64,000 bases of DNA from Ancylobacter tetraedralis (GTDB taxonomy: Bacteria > Pseudomonadota > Alphaproteobacteria > Rhizobiales > Xanthobacteraceae), in the NCBI RefSeq assembly GCF_014195655.1, contig NZ_JACICD010000007.1, positions 124,001-188,000 of the forward strand, read 5' to 3'. The notes under the pieces were generated by a model. That model did not search any database. It saw only the letters and a list, made by a program, of their open reading frames with translations, and was not told the DNA's origin. Numbering within the stretch: the first letter of the stretch is position 1; each line of letters opens with the position of its first letter. Made by a program: the position numbers and the translations under genes. Shown piece after piece: positions 31,865 to 41,255 of the stretch.

Positions 31865-32539
31865 TCAGCCGAGCGTGTCGATATGCGCGCGCACCCGGGC
31901 GAACACCGCATGGAACATTTCCGTCGTCAGCACGCCGGTATTCGTGTTGTAGCGGGAGCAATGATAGCTGTCGAACAGCACCACATCGCCCAGCCGATGT
32001 ACCGCGCCATGGGCGAACTTGTGGTGCGACAGGGTCTCGCCATGCGCGGCGAGCACCTGGTCATGGGCGATCTTGCCCAGCGCGACGATGGCGCTCAGCG
32101 CCGGCAGCAGGCCGATTGTGGCGGCGAAGAAGGGCCGGCAGTTGCGGATCTCGTCGGTGGTCGGCTTGTTTTCCGGCGGCACGCAGCGCACCGCATTGGT
32201 CAGGCGCGCGTCGCGCAGGCGCAACGAATCATCCGGCCGCGCCTCGAACGCACCGGTGGCGAAGCCGAACTTGATCAGCGTGGAATAGAGGAGTTCACCG
32301 GCATAATCGCCGGTGAAGGGCCGTCCCGTGCGGTTGGCGCCGCGCAGGCCGGGTGCGAGGCCGACAATGAGCAGGCGCCCGTCCTCCGGCCCGAAGGAGG
32401 GCACGGGCGCGTTGTGCCATGCCGGCTCCTGCGTCCGCCAATGCTCGCGGAACGCGACGAGGCGCGGGCAGCGCGGGCAGTCCCGCGCCGGCTCGGCGCC
32501 CGCCTGTGTAGGAGGGGCGATGATCGGCGAAACCTTCAT
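31865..32539 (-). CDS. uracil-DNA glycosylase, family 5 (UDGb)-like
   Basis: About 224 residues. CPRCPRLVAFR near the N-terminus can supply two Fe-S cysteines. The active-site loop GLAPGLRGANRTGRPFTGD and the late motif HCSRYNTNTG match family 5 UDGb enzymes (GLAPxxxGxNRTGRxFTGD and HPSxxNT) better than family 4. The enzyme would remove uracil or other deaminated bases from DNA. Further cysteines (NAVRCVPPENKP and IRNCRPF) complete a plausible 4Fe-4S site. The ATG at 32539 is preferred over a GTG at 32554. Its 3' end nearly meets epmA (15 bp apart). Confidence 0.85.
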   Translation of the reverse strand: MKVSPIIAPPTQAGAEPARDCPRCPRLVAFREHWRTQEPAWHNAPVPSFGPEDGRLLIVGLAPGLRGANRTGRPFTGDYAGELLYSTLIKFGFATGAFEARPDDSLRLRDARLTNAVRCVPPENKPTTDEIRNCRPFFAATIGLLPALSAIVALGKIAHDQVLAAHGETLSHHKFAHGAVHRLGDVVLFDSYHCSRYNTNTGVLTTEMFHAVFARVRAHIDTLG

Positions 32540-32587
32540 GGCGGGCGCGCGCACCGGGCTCAGGGATTCGGGCTCAGGGATTCGAGC

Positions 32588-33208
32588 TCAGGGCTCGGAC
32601 ATCTCGTCGTCATCGGCGGCCGGCGCGGGCGCGCGGCGTTCGAGGAAGCGCGGTGGCTCGTGCATGCGGCTGGACCGTTCGGCCGGGTCGCGGCCGATGC
32701 GGGACTGCAGGTCGACGAGGTCGATGAAAACATCCGCCTGGCGGCGCAGTTCGTCGGCGATCATCGGCGGCTGGGTGTGCACGCTCGACACCACGCTCAC
32801 GCGCACGCCCTTGCGCTGCACCGATTCCACCAGCGAGCGGAAATCACCGTCGCCGGAGAAGATCACGATGTGGTCAACATGGGCGGCGAGCTCCATGGCG
32901 TTCACCGCCAGCTCGATATCCATGTTGCCGCGTATGCGGCGGCGACCCTGGCTATCGGTGAATTCGCGCGCCGGCTTGGTGACGACCGAATAGCCATTAT
33001 AGTCGAGCCAGTCGAGCAGCGGGCGGATTGAGGAATATTCGGTGTCTTCGACCAGCGTCGTATAATAGAAGGCCCGGAGCACATAGCCGCGGGTCTGGAA
33101 CTCCTTGAGGAGCCGTTTGTAGTCGATATCGAAATTCAGTGCCTTGGTGGCCGAATAGAGATTGGCGCCGTCGATGAATAGGGCGATCTTTTCCATGCCG
33201 TGGGTCAT
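32588..33208 (-). CDS. NYN domain protein (LabA/DUF88 family)
   Basis: About 206 residues. The NYN (PIN-like nuclease) fold is read from IALFIDGANLYSATK with the first acidic residue, later NMDIELAVNAMELA and VIFSGDGDFRSLVESVQRKG with the remaining acidic residues. This is the LabA-like group of putative RNases. The last 35 residues are acidic and disordered (PAADDDEMSEP). Two starts are possible: ATG 33208 (MTHGMEK) and ATG 33196 (MEKIALF); no strong ribosome site separates them. It lies upstream of the glycosylase on the same strand and is divergent from rpoZ. Confidence 0.85.
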   Translation of the reverse strand: MTHGMEKIALFIDGANLYSATKALNFDIDYKRLLKEFQTRGYVLRAFYYTTLVEDTEYSSIRPLLDWLDYNGYSVVTKPAREFTDSQGRRRIRGNMDIELAVNAMELAAHVDHIVIFSGDGDFRSLVESVQRKGVRVSVVSSVHTQPPMIADELRRQADVFIDLVDLQSRIGRDPAERSSRMHEPPRFLERRAPAPAADDDEMSEP

Positions 33209-33484
33209 TATGGGCAAACACCTGAAATAAGGACAATAATTCCCGCTCGTCCGCGATGCGGCGCAGCGAGTTGACCCCCCAATGATCCTAGACATAGCGC
33301 ATTTGTGGCGGCGGCGGGACGGCCCGTGTGGCGTTTCCTGTGTTTATCGGCTGCATTTTTGACCGCGCTGGAGGTCGGGGAGGGCGCGTTGGGGCGAAAG
33401 GCGTGCCGTGGTGAAAGACTTGCCCTGAAGCACGCATTGGTTTATGGCGTGCGCTTTCCGATACACCGTCAGGAGTGCCGAGGC

Positions 33485-33874
33485 ATGGCTCGCGTCACCG
33501 TCGAGGACTGCATCGACAAGGTCGACAATCGCTTCGAACTCGTTCTGCTCGCCGGGCACCGCGCGCGCACGATCGCGTCCGGCTCGCCGATCACCATCGA
33601 TCGCGACAACGACAAGAACCCGGTCGTCGCCCTGCGCGAGATCGCCGAAGAGACCGTCTCGCCGGACGATCTGCGCGAGGAACTGATCCATTCGCTGCAG
33701 AAGTTCACGGAAGTCGACGAGCCCGAGCCCGAGACGGTTCCGATGATCGCGTCGTCCGCTTCGCAGGGCGCGGACGATTCCGACGTCATGCTCGACCGCA
33801 TGACCGAGGAAGAACTGCTTGCCGGCCTGCAGGGACTGGTTCCCCCCGAGCCGAGCGACGACGACGAAGGCTGA
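33485..33874 (+). CDS. rpoZ: DNA-directed RNA polymerase omega subunit
   Basis: A 129-residue small RNA polymerase subunit that clamps and stabilises beta-prime. [28 protein letters not shown] is the classic start, followed by [14 protein letters not shown]. The acidic C-terminal extension (about 75-129) is typical of alphaproteobacterial omega. It lies upstream of rsh on the same strand, the same rpoZ-spoT/rsh neighbourhood seen widely, here interrupted by a small minus-strand gene. Confidence 0.96.
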   Translation: MARVTVEDCIDKVDNRFELVLLAGHRARTIASGSPITIDRDNDKNPVVALREIAEETVSPDDLREELIHSLQKFTEVDEPEPETVPMIASSASQGADDSDVMLDRMTEEELLAGLQGLVPPEPSDDDEG

Positions 33875-33927
33875 TCGAAGACGGCCGTGGTGCCTTGGTC
33901 ACGGCCGAGAATCGAAAACCACCCCGG

Positions 33928-33945
33928 CGCCGGCGAAAGCCGGCG
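33928..33945. terminator. 7-bp GC hairpin with GAAA tetraloop after rpoZ
   Basis: CGCCGGC, GAAA, GCCGGCG: a perfect stem closed by a stable GNRA loop, 53 bp after the rpoZ stop and 22 bp from the end of the converging small gene. No T run, so it may act as a 3' end stabiliser or a REP-like element instead. Confidence 0.45.
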
Positions 33946-33967
33946 TCGTCGTTTGTCGGGCGGGATG

Positions 33968-34213
33968 TCAGCCCTTCACGACGCGGATCAACCGGTTTCG
34001 TTGCACGCGGTTCGGGCGGTTGGAGCTGAAAGCCGGCTCGCCGGTCGTCTCCCTTTGCTGCGCCTCGAGTTCCTCGTTGCGCTCCCGCAGCCGATCCAGC
34101 TCATCCAGGAGCGAGCTCTTGGAAGCTGCGCATGAGAGGGCTGCCAGCAGGAAGCCCGCGAGGCCGCCGCCCACATAGAGGGCGAGATATCCAAGCCACG
34201 GCAGCAATTCCAC
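33968..34213 (-). CDS. small membrane protein with basic/coiled tail
   Basis: About 81 residues. A hydrophobic helix (about 3-28, LLPWLGYLALYVGGGLAGFLLAALS) is followed by a short coiled coil (SSLLDELDRLRERNEELEAQQRE) and a basic end (NRVQRNRLIRVVKG). The GTG at 34213 has GGAGGG about 10 nt upstream; a TTG at 34222 would sit too close to it. It is transcribed toward rpoZ and divergent from rsh. No known family is recognised. Confidence 0.55.
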   Translation of the reverse strand: MELLPWLGYLALYVGGGLAGFLLAALSCAASKSSLLDELDRLRERNEELEAQQRETTGEPAFSSNRPNRVQRNRLIRVVKG

Positions 34214-34269
34214 GATCGACAATCCCTCCGTTCAGGGCGGAGGTTCACGATAGTTGCAATTTGGGTGCA

Positions 34270-34300
34270 ATTCAAATCTAGATTGCGATGGTATTTGAAT
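34270..34300. promoter_or_regulatory. inverted repeat in the AT-richer leader upstream of rsh
   Basis: ATTCAAAT (34270-34277) and ATTTGAAT (34293-34300) form an exact 8-bp inverted repeat with a 15-bp spacer, inside a patch that is clearly richer in A and T than its surroundings. GTGCAATT-like copies lie close by. It could be an operator for rsh or for the divergent small gene. Confidence 0.35.
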
Positions 34301-34396
34301 GCCTTTTGCCTGTCGCAACTTGCACCGGATCGGAACCATGACGATATTCGCTGAACCCGGCGCGAGACGAGTCGGGCTCTCACGGGTTGATCTGTC

Positions 34397-36601
34397 ATGA
34401 TGCGGCAGTACGAGCTCGTCGAGCGCGTCCGCCGGTACAATCCCAACACCGACGAGTCGCTGCTCGATCGCGCTTATGTCTATGCGATGCGCGCCCACGG
34501 TACCCAGAAGCGGGCGTCGGGCGATCCCTATTTCTCGCATCCCCTCGAAGTCGCGGCCATCCTGACCGATCTGAAGCTCGACGACGCGACCATCGTCGCG
34601 GCGCTCCTGCACGACACGATCGAGGATACCGACGCCACCCGCGACGAGATCGACCGCATCTTCGGCGCGCAGATCGGCGCGCTGGTCGAGGGTCTCACCA
34701 AGATCAAGAAGCTCGATCTGGTCTCCAAGCAGGCCAAGCAGGCGGAAAACCTGCGCAAGCTGCTGCTTGCCATCGCCGACGACGTGCGCGTGCTGCTCGT
34801 CAAGCTCGCCGACCGGCTGCACAACATGCGCACCCTGAAATGGGTGCCGGAGGAAAAGCGCAACCGCGTCGCCCAGGAAACGCTGGATATCTACGCCCCG
34901 CTCGCCGGCCGCATGGGCATGCACGACATGCGCGAGGAGCTGGAGGACCTGTCCTTCCGCCAGTTGTCGGCCGAGGCGTATGAATCCATCCGCAGCCGCC
35001 TGCAGGCGCTGAAGGAGCACAATGGCGAGCTGGTCGCGGCCATCGAGCGCGAGCTGTCGGACGCTGTCGCCAACAGGGGCATCGGCGCGCTGGTGAAGGG
35101 GCGGGAGAAACGCCCCTATTCGATCTGGCGCAAGATGGAGCTGAAGTCGATCGCCTTCGAGCAGCTCTCCGACATTTACGGCTTCCGCATCCTGGTCGAC
35201 CGAATGGAGGACTGCTACGCCGCGCTCGGCGTGGTGCACACCAAGTGGCCGCTGGTTCCCGGTCGCTTCAAGGACTACATCTCGACGCCCAAGCAGAACG
35301 ATTACCGCTCGATCCACACCACCGTGGTCGGGCCCGGCCGCCAGCGCGTCGAACTGCAGATCCGCACCCGGGAAATGCACGACATCGCCGAATACGGCAT
35401 CGCCGCCCATGCGCTCTACAAGGACGCGCCCGGCGTGGCCGCGCCGGGCAACCGCGAATCCAATGCCTATGCCTGGCTGCGCCGCACCATCGAACTGCTG
35501 GCCGAAGGCTCCAGCCCCGAGGAGTTCCTCGAGCACACCAAGCTGGAGCTGTTCCACGATCAGGTGTTCTGTTTCACCCCGAAGGGCCGGCTGATCATCC
35601 TGCCACGTCGGGCGACGCCGATCGACTTCGCCTATGCCGTGCATACCGGCGTGGGCGATCGCGCGGTCGGCTCCAAGGTGAACGGCAAGGTATCCCCGCT
35701 GGTCTCCGAACTGCACAATGGCGACGAGGTGGAGATCATCACCGCCGAGGGGCAGACCCCGCCGGCAGCATGGGAATCGATCGTCGCCACCGGCAAGGCG
35801 CGTGCCGCCATTCGGCGCGCCACCCGCGCCGCGGTGCGCGCGCAATATGCCGGCCTCGGCAAGCGCATCGTCGAGCGGGCGGTCGCGCGGGCGGGCAAGG
35901 TGTTCTCCGAGGAGCGCCTCGCCGGCGTGGTGCCGCGCCTCGCCCGCACCTCGCTGGACGACGTCTATGCCGCCGTTGGGCGCGGAGAGATGCGCGCCGA
36001 CGACGTGGTCAAGGCGATCTATCCAGAATGGGCCGGTCCGCGCGTGGAAGAGCGCGGCGCCCCGCATGGCGAAGGCTGGTTCGAGCTGGAGCGCGGCCAG
36101 AGCCTCAAGTTCAAGATTCCCGGCATCGAAAGCGATCCGGACCCCAAGACCGCCATCCCGATTCGCGGCATCAACCGCGAACTGCCCGTGCATTTCGCGC
36201 CCAATGGCGGCGCCGTGCCGGGAGATCGCATCGTCGGCATCCTCACGCCGGGCGAGGGGATCACCGTCTATCCCATCCAGTCGCCGGCGCTGCAGGAGTT
36301 CGAGGAAGAGCCGGAGCGCTGGCTGGACGTGCGCTGGGACGTGGACGAGGACGACCCGCAGCGCTTCCCGGTGCAGATCGTCGTGGTGGCGACCAACGAG
36401 CCGGGCTCGCTCGCCCAGATCGCCCAGGTGATCGGCGAGCGCGACGGCAATATCGAGAACCTGCGCATGTCCTCCCGCTCGGCCGATTTCACCCGCATGG
36501 TGATCGATATCGGCGTGTATGACCTGCGCCATCTCAACGGCATCCTCGCGGACCTGCGGGCGCGCCCGGTCGTGTCGAGTGTCGAGCGCGTGAACGGGTG
36601 A
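34397..36601 (+). CDS. rsh: bifunctional (p)ppGpp synthetase/hydrolase
   Basis: A 734-residue Rsh enzyme that makes and degrades the alarmone (p)ppGpp. The hydrolase HD motif is LLHDTIEDTD (H72, D73). The synthetase domain has YGFRILVDRMEDCYAALGVVH, then GRFKDYISTPKQNDYRSIHT. RFKD is the RXKD motif of bifunctional enzymes, as opposed to EXDD in synthetase-only RelA. A TGS domain follows (CFTPKGRLIILPRRATPIDFA) and a C-terminal ACT domain (about 658-732). Both catalytic centres look intact. It lies downstream of rpoZ and has its own leader. Confidence 0.96.
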   Translation: MMRQYELVERVRRYNPNTDESLLDRAYVYAMRAHGTQKRASGDPYFSHPLEVAAILTDLKLDDATIVAALLHDTIEDTDATRDEIDRIFGAQIGALVEGLTKIKKLDLVSKQAKQAENLRKLLLAIADDVRVLLVKLADRLHNMRTLKWVPEEKRNRVAQETLDIYAPLAGRMGMHDMREELEDLSFRQLSAEAYESIRSRLQALKEHNGELVAAIERELSDAVANRGIGALVKGREKRPYSIWRKMELKSIAFEQLSDIYGFRILVDRMEDCYAALGVVHTKWPLVPGRFKDYISTPKQNDYRSIHTTVVGPGRQRVELQIRTREMHDIAEYGIAAHALYKDAPGVAAPGNRESNAYAWLRRTIELLAEGSSPEEFLEHTKLELFHDQVFCFTPKGRLIILPRRATPIDFAYAVHTGVGDRAVGSKVNGKVSPLVSELHNGDEVEIITAEGQTPPAAWESIVATGKARAAIRRATRAAVRAQYAGLGKRIVERAVARAGKVFSEERLAGVVPRLARTSLDDVYAAVGRGEMRADDVVKAIYPEWAGPRVEERGAPHGEGWFELERGQSLKFKIPGIESDPDPKTAIPIRGINRELPVHFAPNGGAVPGDRIVGILTPGEGITVYPIQSPALQEFEEEPERWLDVRWDVDEDDPQRFPVQIVVVATNEPGSLAQIAQVIGERDGNIENLRMSSRSADFTRMVIDIGVYDLRHLNGILADLRARPVVSSVERVNG

Positions 36602-36690
36602 GGGGGAACGCGTGGAGGGGGAACCCGTCGCCGGCCGGCGGGTTATTCCCGCGGCGGTATCCTGCCGCCCACCAACGCGAGGAGACGCCA

Positions 36691-36885
36691 ATGCCCACCG
36701 AGCAGATCAAGGGAACCTTCCGCATCATCACCGGCGCCGCGCGGGCCCTGTGGGGCCGCCTGCTCCAGAATGGCGCGATGGCGGCGCAGGGCCGTGTCGA
36801 GCGGCTGGCGGGGGAGGCGATGCTGGTCTGTGCGCGGGCGCGCGTTATGCCAAGGGCAACCCGATTGCCCACCACCGGCCGCTGA
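36691..36885 (+). CDS. CsbD-like small protein
   Basis: A 64-residue protein. The arrangement IKGTFRIITGAARALWG, then AAQGRVERLAGEAMLVCARAR resembles the CsbD family of small stress proteins (KGxxxxxxGxxKxxWG then GxxxxxxGxxQ). AGGAGA 8 nt upstream of the ATG supports translation. The C-terminal 15 residues are basic and differ from typical CsbD. It lies between rsh and pyrE on the same strand. Function in the family is poorly known. Confidence 0.5.
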   Translation: MPTEQIKGTFRIITGAARALWGRLLQNGAMAAQGRVERLAGEAMLVCARARVMPRATRLPTTGR

Positions 36886-36963
36886 GGGCGGGAACGGCCG
36901 TGACGCAGCCCGGCGGATCGGCTATCAGCTCAACCCGTTTCGCAACTTTTTCCGGGCATCAAG

Positions 36964-37557
36964 ATGACACAAGACGAGGTCGTGGCCGAGTTCCGTTCGG
37001 CCGGCGCATTGATGGAAGGCCATTTCATCCTGTCGTCCGGCCTGCGCAGCCCGGTCTTTCTGCAGAAGATGTTCATCTTCCAGGATCCGGTGCGCACGGA
37101 GCGCCTGTGCAAGGCGCTGGCGCAGAAGGCGGAAGCGGCCTTCGGCAAGATCGACGTCGTCGTCTCGCCCGCCATTGGCGGCATCGTGCCGGGCTATGAG
37201 ACGGCCCGGCACCTCGGCGCCAAGGCGATCTTCGTCGAGCGCGAGGACGGCAAATTCCAGCTGCGCCGCGGCTTCACCATTGCCCCCGACGCCCGGGTGC
37301 TGATGGTCGAGGATATCGTGACCACGGGCCTGTCCTCGCGCGAATGCCTCGCCGCCATCGCCGAGCATAGTTCCAACGTCGTGGGCGCCGCCTGCCTGAT
37401 CGATCGCTCCAATGGCAAGGCCAACCTCGGCGTGCCGTTCATCTCGCTGGCCAAGCTCGACATCCCCGCCTATCCCGCCGATGCGCTGCCGCCCGAACTT
37501 GCCGCCCTGCCGGCGATCAAGCCGGGTAGCCGCGGCATCCAGGGCGCGAAGGGTTAG
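36964..37557 (+). CDS. pyrE: orotate phosphoribosyltransferase
   Basis: A 197-residue enzyme that converts orotate and PRPP to OMP in pyrimidine synthesis. The PRPP-binding loop is [14 protein letters not shown]. Further family marks are [15 protein letters not shown] and [20 protein letters not shown]. It is 3 bp before pdxJ, so the two share an mRNA. There is no clear ribosome site directly before the ATG, but the length and start [10 protein letters not shown] match the family. Confidence 0.95.
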   Translation: MTQDEVVAEFRSAGALMEGHFILSSGLRSPVFLQKMFIFQDPVRTERLCKALAQKAEAAFGKIDVVVSPAIGGIVPGYETARHLGAKAIFVEREDGKFQLRRGFTIAPDARVLMVEDIVTTGLSSRECLAAIAEHSSNVVGAACLIDRSNGKANLGVPFISLAKLDIPAYPADALPPELAALPAIKPGSRGIQGAKG

Positions 37558-37560
37558 GCG

Positions 37561-38337
37561 ATGACGCGCATCGTGCCGCCGCTGCGCCTCGGCGTGAACG
37601 TCGACCATGTAGCGACCGTGCGCAACGCGCGCGGCGGCCTGTTGCCGGATCCGGTGCGGGCGGCGCAGCTCGCCTGCGCGGCGGGGGCGGACAGCATCAC
37701 CGCGCATCTTCGCGAGGACCGGCGCCATATTCGCGACGACGACATGCGCCGTCTCAAGGATGTGCTGCTGGTGCCGCTGAATTTCGAGATGGCGGCGACC
37801 GACGAGATGGTGGCGCTGGCGATCGATCTCGCGCCGCAGGCCTGCTGCCTCGTGCCCGAGCGGCGTGAGGAGCGCACCACCGAGGGCGGGCTCGACGTGC
37901 TGGGCGGCGGCATCGACCTCGCCCGCAAGGTGGAGCGCCTTTCCGCCGTCGGCATCCGCGTCTCGCTGTTCGTCGCGCCCGAGGAGGACCAGATCGCCCG
38001 CGCCGCCGATATCGGCGCGGCGGTGGTGGAACTCCACACCGGCGCGTGGTGCGAATTCGTTGCCGAGGGCGAGACGGCCAAGGCCGAGGCCGAATTCGCC
38101 CGGCTGGCGCGGGCCGCCCGGCGGGGCGCGGCGCTGGGCCTGGAGATCCACGCCGGCCACGGGCTCGACTGCGCAACGGCCGGGATCATCGCCGCGCTGG
38201 AGCCCGTGCGGGAACTGAACATCGGTCATTTCCTGATCGGCGAGGCGATCTTTGCCGGTCTGGAGGGCGCCATCCGGCAGATGCGCCACGCGATGGCGCA
38301 GGGGCGCGCCGCGATCGGCACGGGGACAGCGGCATGA
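37561..38337 (+). CDS. pdxJ: pyridoxine 5'-phosphate synthase
   Basis: A 258-residue TIM-barrel enzyme that forms pyridoxine 5'-phosphate from 1-deoxyxylulose 5-phosphate and 3-amino-2-oxopropyl phosphate, the last ring-closing step of de novo vitamin B6 synthesis. [19 protein letters not shown] at the start, [16 protein letters not shown] and [11 protein letters not shown] with [14 protein letters not shown] near the end are diagnostic. The stop overlaps the acpS start (ATGA). The order pyrE-pdxJ-acpS-lepB-rnc-era is a widely conserved proteobacterial block. Confidence 0.96.
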   Translation: MTRIVPPLRLGVNVDHVATVRNARGGLLPDPVRAAQLACAAGADSITAHLREDRRHIRDDDMRRLKDVLLVPLNFEMAATDEMVALAIDLAPQACCLVPERREERTTEGGLDVLGGGIDLARKVERLSAVGIRVSLFVAPEEDQIARAADIGAAVVELHTGAWCEFVAEGETAKAEAEFARLARAARRGAALGLEIHAGHGLDCATAGIIAALEPVRELNIGHFLIGEAIFAGLEGAIRQMRHAMAQGRAAIGTGTAA

Positions 38338-38741
38338 TCATCGGCATCGGCTCGGATATCACGGATGCGCGGCGCGTGGCGGAAGTGCTGGAGCGGCACG
38401 GCGAGCGTTTCCTCGAACGCGTGTTCACGCCCATCGAGCGCGCCAAGTCCGAGCGTCGGGCCCGCCGCGTGGAGAGCTACGCCAAGCGCTTCGCGGCCAA
38501 GGAGGCCTGCGCCAAGGCGCTCGGCACCGGGCTGGCGCAGGGCGTGTTCTGGAAGGACATGGGCGTGGTGAACCTGCCCTCGGGTCGGCCGACCATGGAG
38601 CTCACCGGCGGCGCGCTGGCCCGGCTCGAAGCGATCACCCCGCCGGGCTTCGACGCCCGCATCGATCTGACCATTACCGATGACGGCCCGATCGCGCAGG
38701 CTTTCGTCATCATCAGTGCGGTCGCCAAACAGGGGGCCTGA
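38334..38741 (+). CDS. acpS: holo-[acyl-carrier-protein] synthase
   Basis: A 135-residue enzyme that transfers 4'-phosphopantetheine from CoA to the serine of acyl carrier protein. [33 protein letters not shown] holds the first Mg-binding Asp (GSDI); [18 protein letters not shown] holds the KEA motif. The ATG overlaps the pdxJ stop by 4 bp. It is followed by a 116-bp gap and lepB. Confidence 0.96.
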   Translation: MIIGIGSDITDARRVAEVLERHGERFLERVFTPIERAKSERRARRVESYAKRFAAKEACAKALGTGLAQGVFWKDMGVVNLPSGRPTMELTGGALARLEAITPPGFDARIDLTITDDGPIAQAFVIISAVAKQGA

Positions 38742-38857
38742 CGTGCCGTCACGTCGAGCAATCGTGACCACGGCGCGTTGCCGCAGGGCGCCCGAGCGGG
38801 TATAGGAGCGCTCACCCCGGCGGGCGATGACATCCGCGGCGTACAGCGGAAGGCGAT

Positions 38858-39613
38858 ATGACGTCGAAGACTGAACCGAAAAAGAAGGAAGGCGGGCTTG
38901 GCGAGACCGCCAAGGTGATCTTCCAGGCGTTCCTCATCGCCATCGTGATCCGCACCTTCCTGTTCCAGCCCTTCAACATCCCCTCCGGGTCGATGAAGGA
39001 GACGCTGCTGGTCGGCGATTATCTCTTCGTCTCGAAGTTCAGCTACGGCTATAGCCGCTTCTCGCTGCCCTTCTCGCCGCCGCTGTTCAGCGGCCGGCTG
39101 CTCGGCTCCACGCCGAACCGGGGCGACGTGGTGGTGTTCAAGCTGCCGCGCGACGAGACGACCGACTACATCAAGCGGGTGATCGGCCTGCCCGGCGACG
39201 AGATCCAGATGATCGGCGGCGTGCTGCACATCAACGGCGTGCCGGTGAAGCGCGAGGATGCCGGCTACTGGATGGACGACGAGGGCGACGGGCAGGTGCA
39301 GCGGGTCAAGCGCTGGACCGAGACGCTGCCGAACGGCGTGAGCTACTACACGCTCGACCTGGTGGAGAACGGCTTCTACGACAACACCCCGGTCTACAAG
39401 GTGCCGCCCGAGCACTATTTCATGATGGGCGACAACCGCGACAATTCCACCGACAGCCGCGTGCTGAGCCAGGTGGGCTATGTGCCTTACGAGAACCTGA
39501 TCGGCCGCGCGCAGGTGATCTTCTTCTCGGTCAAGGAAGGCGATGCCGCCTGGCAGTTCTGGAAATGGCCCTGGTCGGTGCGCTGGGACCGCCTGCTCTC
39601 CTTCGTGCGATGA
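38858..39613 (+). CDS. lepB: signal peptidase I
   Basis: A 251-residue membrane-bound protease that removes Sec and Tat signal peptides. One N-terminal helix (about 19-38) precedes the catalytic serine S45 in IPSGSMKETL. The general-base lysine is K106 in TTDYIKRVIGLPGD. The later box HYFMMGDNRDNSTDSR is also present. The stop overlaps the rnc start by 4 bp, so the two are translationally coupled. Confidence 0.96.
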   Translation: MTSKTEPKKKEGGLGETAKVIFQAFLIAIVIRTFLFQPFNIPSGSMKETLLVGDYLFVSKFSYGYSRFSLPFSPPLFSGRLLGSTPNRGDVVVFKLPRDETTDYIKRVIGLPGDEIQMIGGVLHINGVPVKREDAGYWMDDEGDGQVQRVKRWTETLPNGVSYYTLDLVENGFYDNTPVYKVPPEHYFMMGDNRDNSTDSRVLSQVGYVPYENLIGRAQVIFFSVKEGDAAWQFWKWPWSVRWDRLLSFVR

Positions 39614-40329
39614 CGCGCGGCGCGCGTGCCTCGCTCGATGAGGCCGGCCTCGCCTCGCTGGAGGAGGCGCTTGGACACCGCTTCAAGGATCGCGCGCATC
39701 TCGCGCTGGCGCTGACCCATATCAGCGCCGTCACCGGCGTGCAGGGCAGCCGGGCGCGGGTGCGTTCCTACCAGCGGCTGGAATTCCTCGGCGACCATGT
39801 GCTCGGGCTCGTCGTTTCCGACATGCTCTACCGCGCCTATCCCGCCGCGGAGGAGGGCGAGCTGTCGCGACGGCTGGCCGATCTCGTCTGCGAGGATAGC
39901 TGCGCCGAGGTGGCGCGCGCCATGGGGGTCGGTGCCTATATCCGGCTCGGCGCTGGCGAGGATCGCTCCGGCGGGCGGGACCGGCCGGCCATCCTGGCCG
40001 ACATCGCCGAATCGGTGCTCGCCGCGGTCTATCTCGACGCCGGCTTTACGGCCGCCGAGGTGCTGGTGGAGCGCTTCTGGCGTCCGCGCCTGCGGCTGGC
40101 GGGCGGATCCGCCCGCGATCCCAAGACGGCGCTGCAGGAATGGGCGCAGGCCCGTGGCCTGCCGCCGCCCGGTTACAGGCTGGTGGAACGCTCCGGACCG
40201 GATCATAGTCCGCTTTTCCGTATCGCCGTCGAGGTCCCCGGATTCGCCTCCGTGGAGGCCGACGGTCCCTCGAAGCAGAACGCGCAGAAGGCGGCCGCGG
40301 CTGCCTTTCTCGAACAGGTCCATGCATGA
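39610..40329 (+). CDS. rnc: ribonuclease III
   Basis: A 239-residue double-strand-specific RNase that processes rRNA and mRNA. The signature is YQRLEFLGDHVLGLVVSDML, with catalytic Glu and Asp; ILADIAESVLAAVYLDAG carries the second Asp/Glu pair. A C-terminal double-strand RNA-binding domain (about 165-236) ends with KQNAQKAAAAAFLEQV. ATG 39610 overlaps the lepB stop (ATGA). The stop in turn overlaps the era ATG. Confidence 0.96.
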   Translation: MTRGARASLDEAGLASLEEALGHRFKDRAHLALALTHISAVTGVQGSRARVRSYQRLEFLGDHVLGLVVSDMLYRAYPAAEEGELSRRLADLVCEDSCAEVARAMGVGAYIRLGAGEDRSGGRDRPAILADIAESVLAAVYLDAGFTAAEVLVERFWRPRLRLAGGSARDPKTALQEWAQARGLPPPGYRLVERSGPDHSPLFRIAVEVPGFASVEADGPSKQNAQKAAAAAFLEQVHA

Positions 40330-41240
40330 ATGATGTCGCCGTTCCGACTCGCTGTGGTTTCGTCGCCCTGATCGGGGCGCCGAATGCCGGCAAGTCGACG
40401 CTCACCAACGCCCTGGTCGGCACCAAGGTGTCCATCGTCTCGCACAAGGTGCAGACGACGCGCTCGCTGCTGCGCGGCATCGCGCTGGAAGGCGCGACGC
40501 AGATCATCCTGGTCGACACGCCCGGCATCTTCGCGCCCAAGCGGCGGCTGGAGAAGGCGATGGTCCGCTCGGCCTGGAGCGGGGCGGGGGATGCCGATGC
40601 CGTGGTGCTGCTGATCGACGCCCGCATCGGCCTCACCGAGGACGTGGAGGCGATCATTCGCGGCCTTGTCGACGTGCGCCGGCCGCGCGCCATCCTGCTC
40701 AACAAGATCGACCTGGTGAAGCGCGAGAATCTGCTGGAACTCGCCGCCAAGATCGCCGAGCGCATCACCTTCGACCGGCTGTTCATGGTGTCGGCGCTGT
40801 CGGGCAGCGGCCTCGTCGACCTGCGCGAATGGTTGCGGGATCTGCTGCCGCTCGGCCCGTGGCTCTACCCCGAGGACCAGATTTCCGACGCGCCGATGCG
40901 CACGCTGGCGGCGGAGATCACCCGCGAGAAGCTGTTCCACCGCCTGCACGAGGAACTGCCCTACCGCTCCACCGTCGAGACCGACAGCTGGCAGGAGCGC
41001 CCGGACGGCTCGGTGCGCATCGAGCAGACCATTTTCGTCGAGCGCGAAAGCCAGCGCAAGATCGTGCTGGGCCGGGGCGGGGAGACCATCAAGGCGATCT
41101 CCACCTCCGCCCGCAAGGAACTGGTGGAAATTCTGGAACAGCCGGTCCACCTGTTCCTGTTCGTCAAGGTACGCGAGAACTGGGCCGACGACCCCGAGCG
41201 CTACCGCGAGATGGGCCTCGAATTCCCCTCCTCGGACTGA
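40326..41240 (+). CDS. era: GTPase Era
   Basis: A 304-residue ribosome-assembly GTPase that binds the 3' end of 16S rRNA. G1 is GAPNAGKST (17-25), G3 is DTPG (IILVDTPGIF) and G4 is NKID (ILLNKIDLV). The C-terminal KH domain has ERESQRKIVLGRGGETIKAIS. The ATG overlaps the rnc stop by 4 bp, and recO follows 15 bp later. Confidence 0.97.
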   Translation: MNDVAVPTRCGFVALIGAPNAGKSTLTNALVGTKVSIVSHKVQTTRSLLRGIALEGATQIILVDTPGIFAPKRRLEKAMVRSAWSGAGDADAVVLLIDARIGLTEDVEAIIRGLVDVRRPRAILLNKIDLVKRENLLELAAKIAERITFDRLFMVSALSGSGLVDLREWLRDLLPLGPWLYPEDQISDAPMRTLAAEITREKLFHRLHEELPYRSTVETDSWQERPDGSVRIEQTIFVERESQRKIVLGRGGETIKAISTSARKELVEILEQPVHLFLFVKVRENWADDPERYREMGLEFPSSD

Positions 41241-41255
41241 CGAGGCCCGGCGCCC

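Noticed and set aside
34232-36691. 819-codon minus-strand open frame opposite rsh
   Set aside because: Antisense to an intact Rsh with all motifs; no protein-like features.
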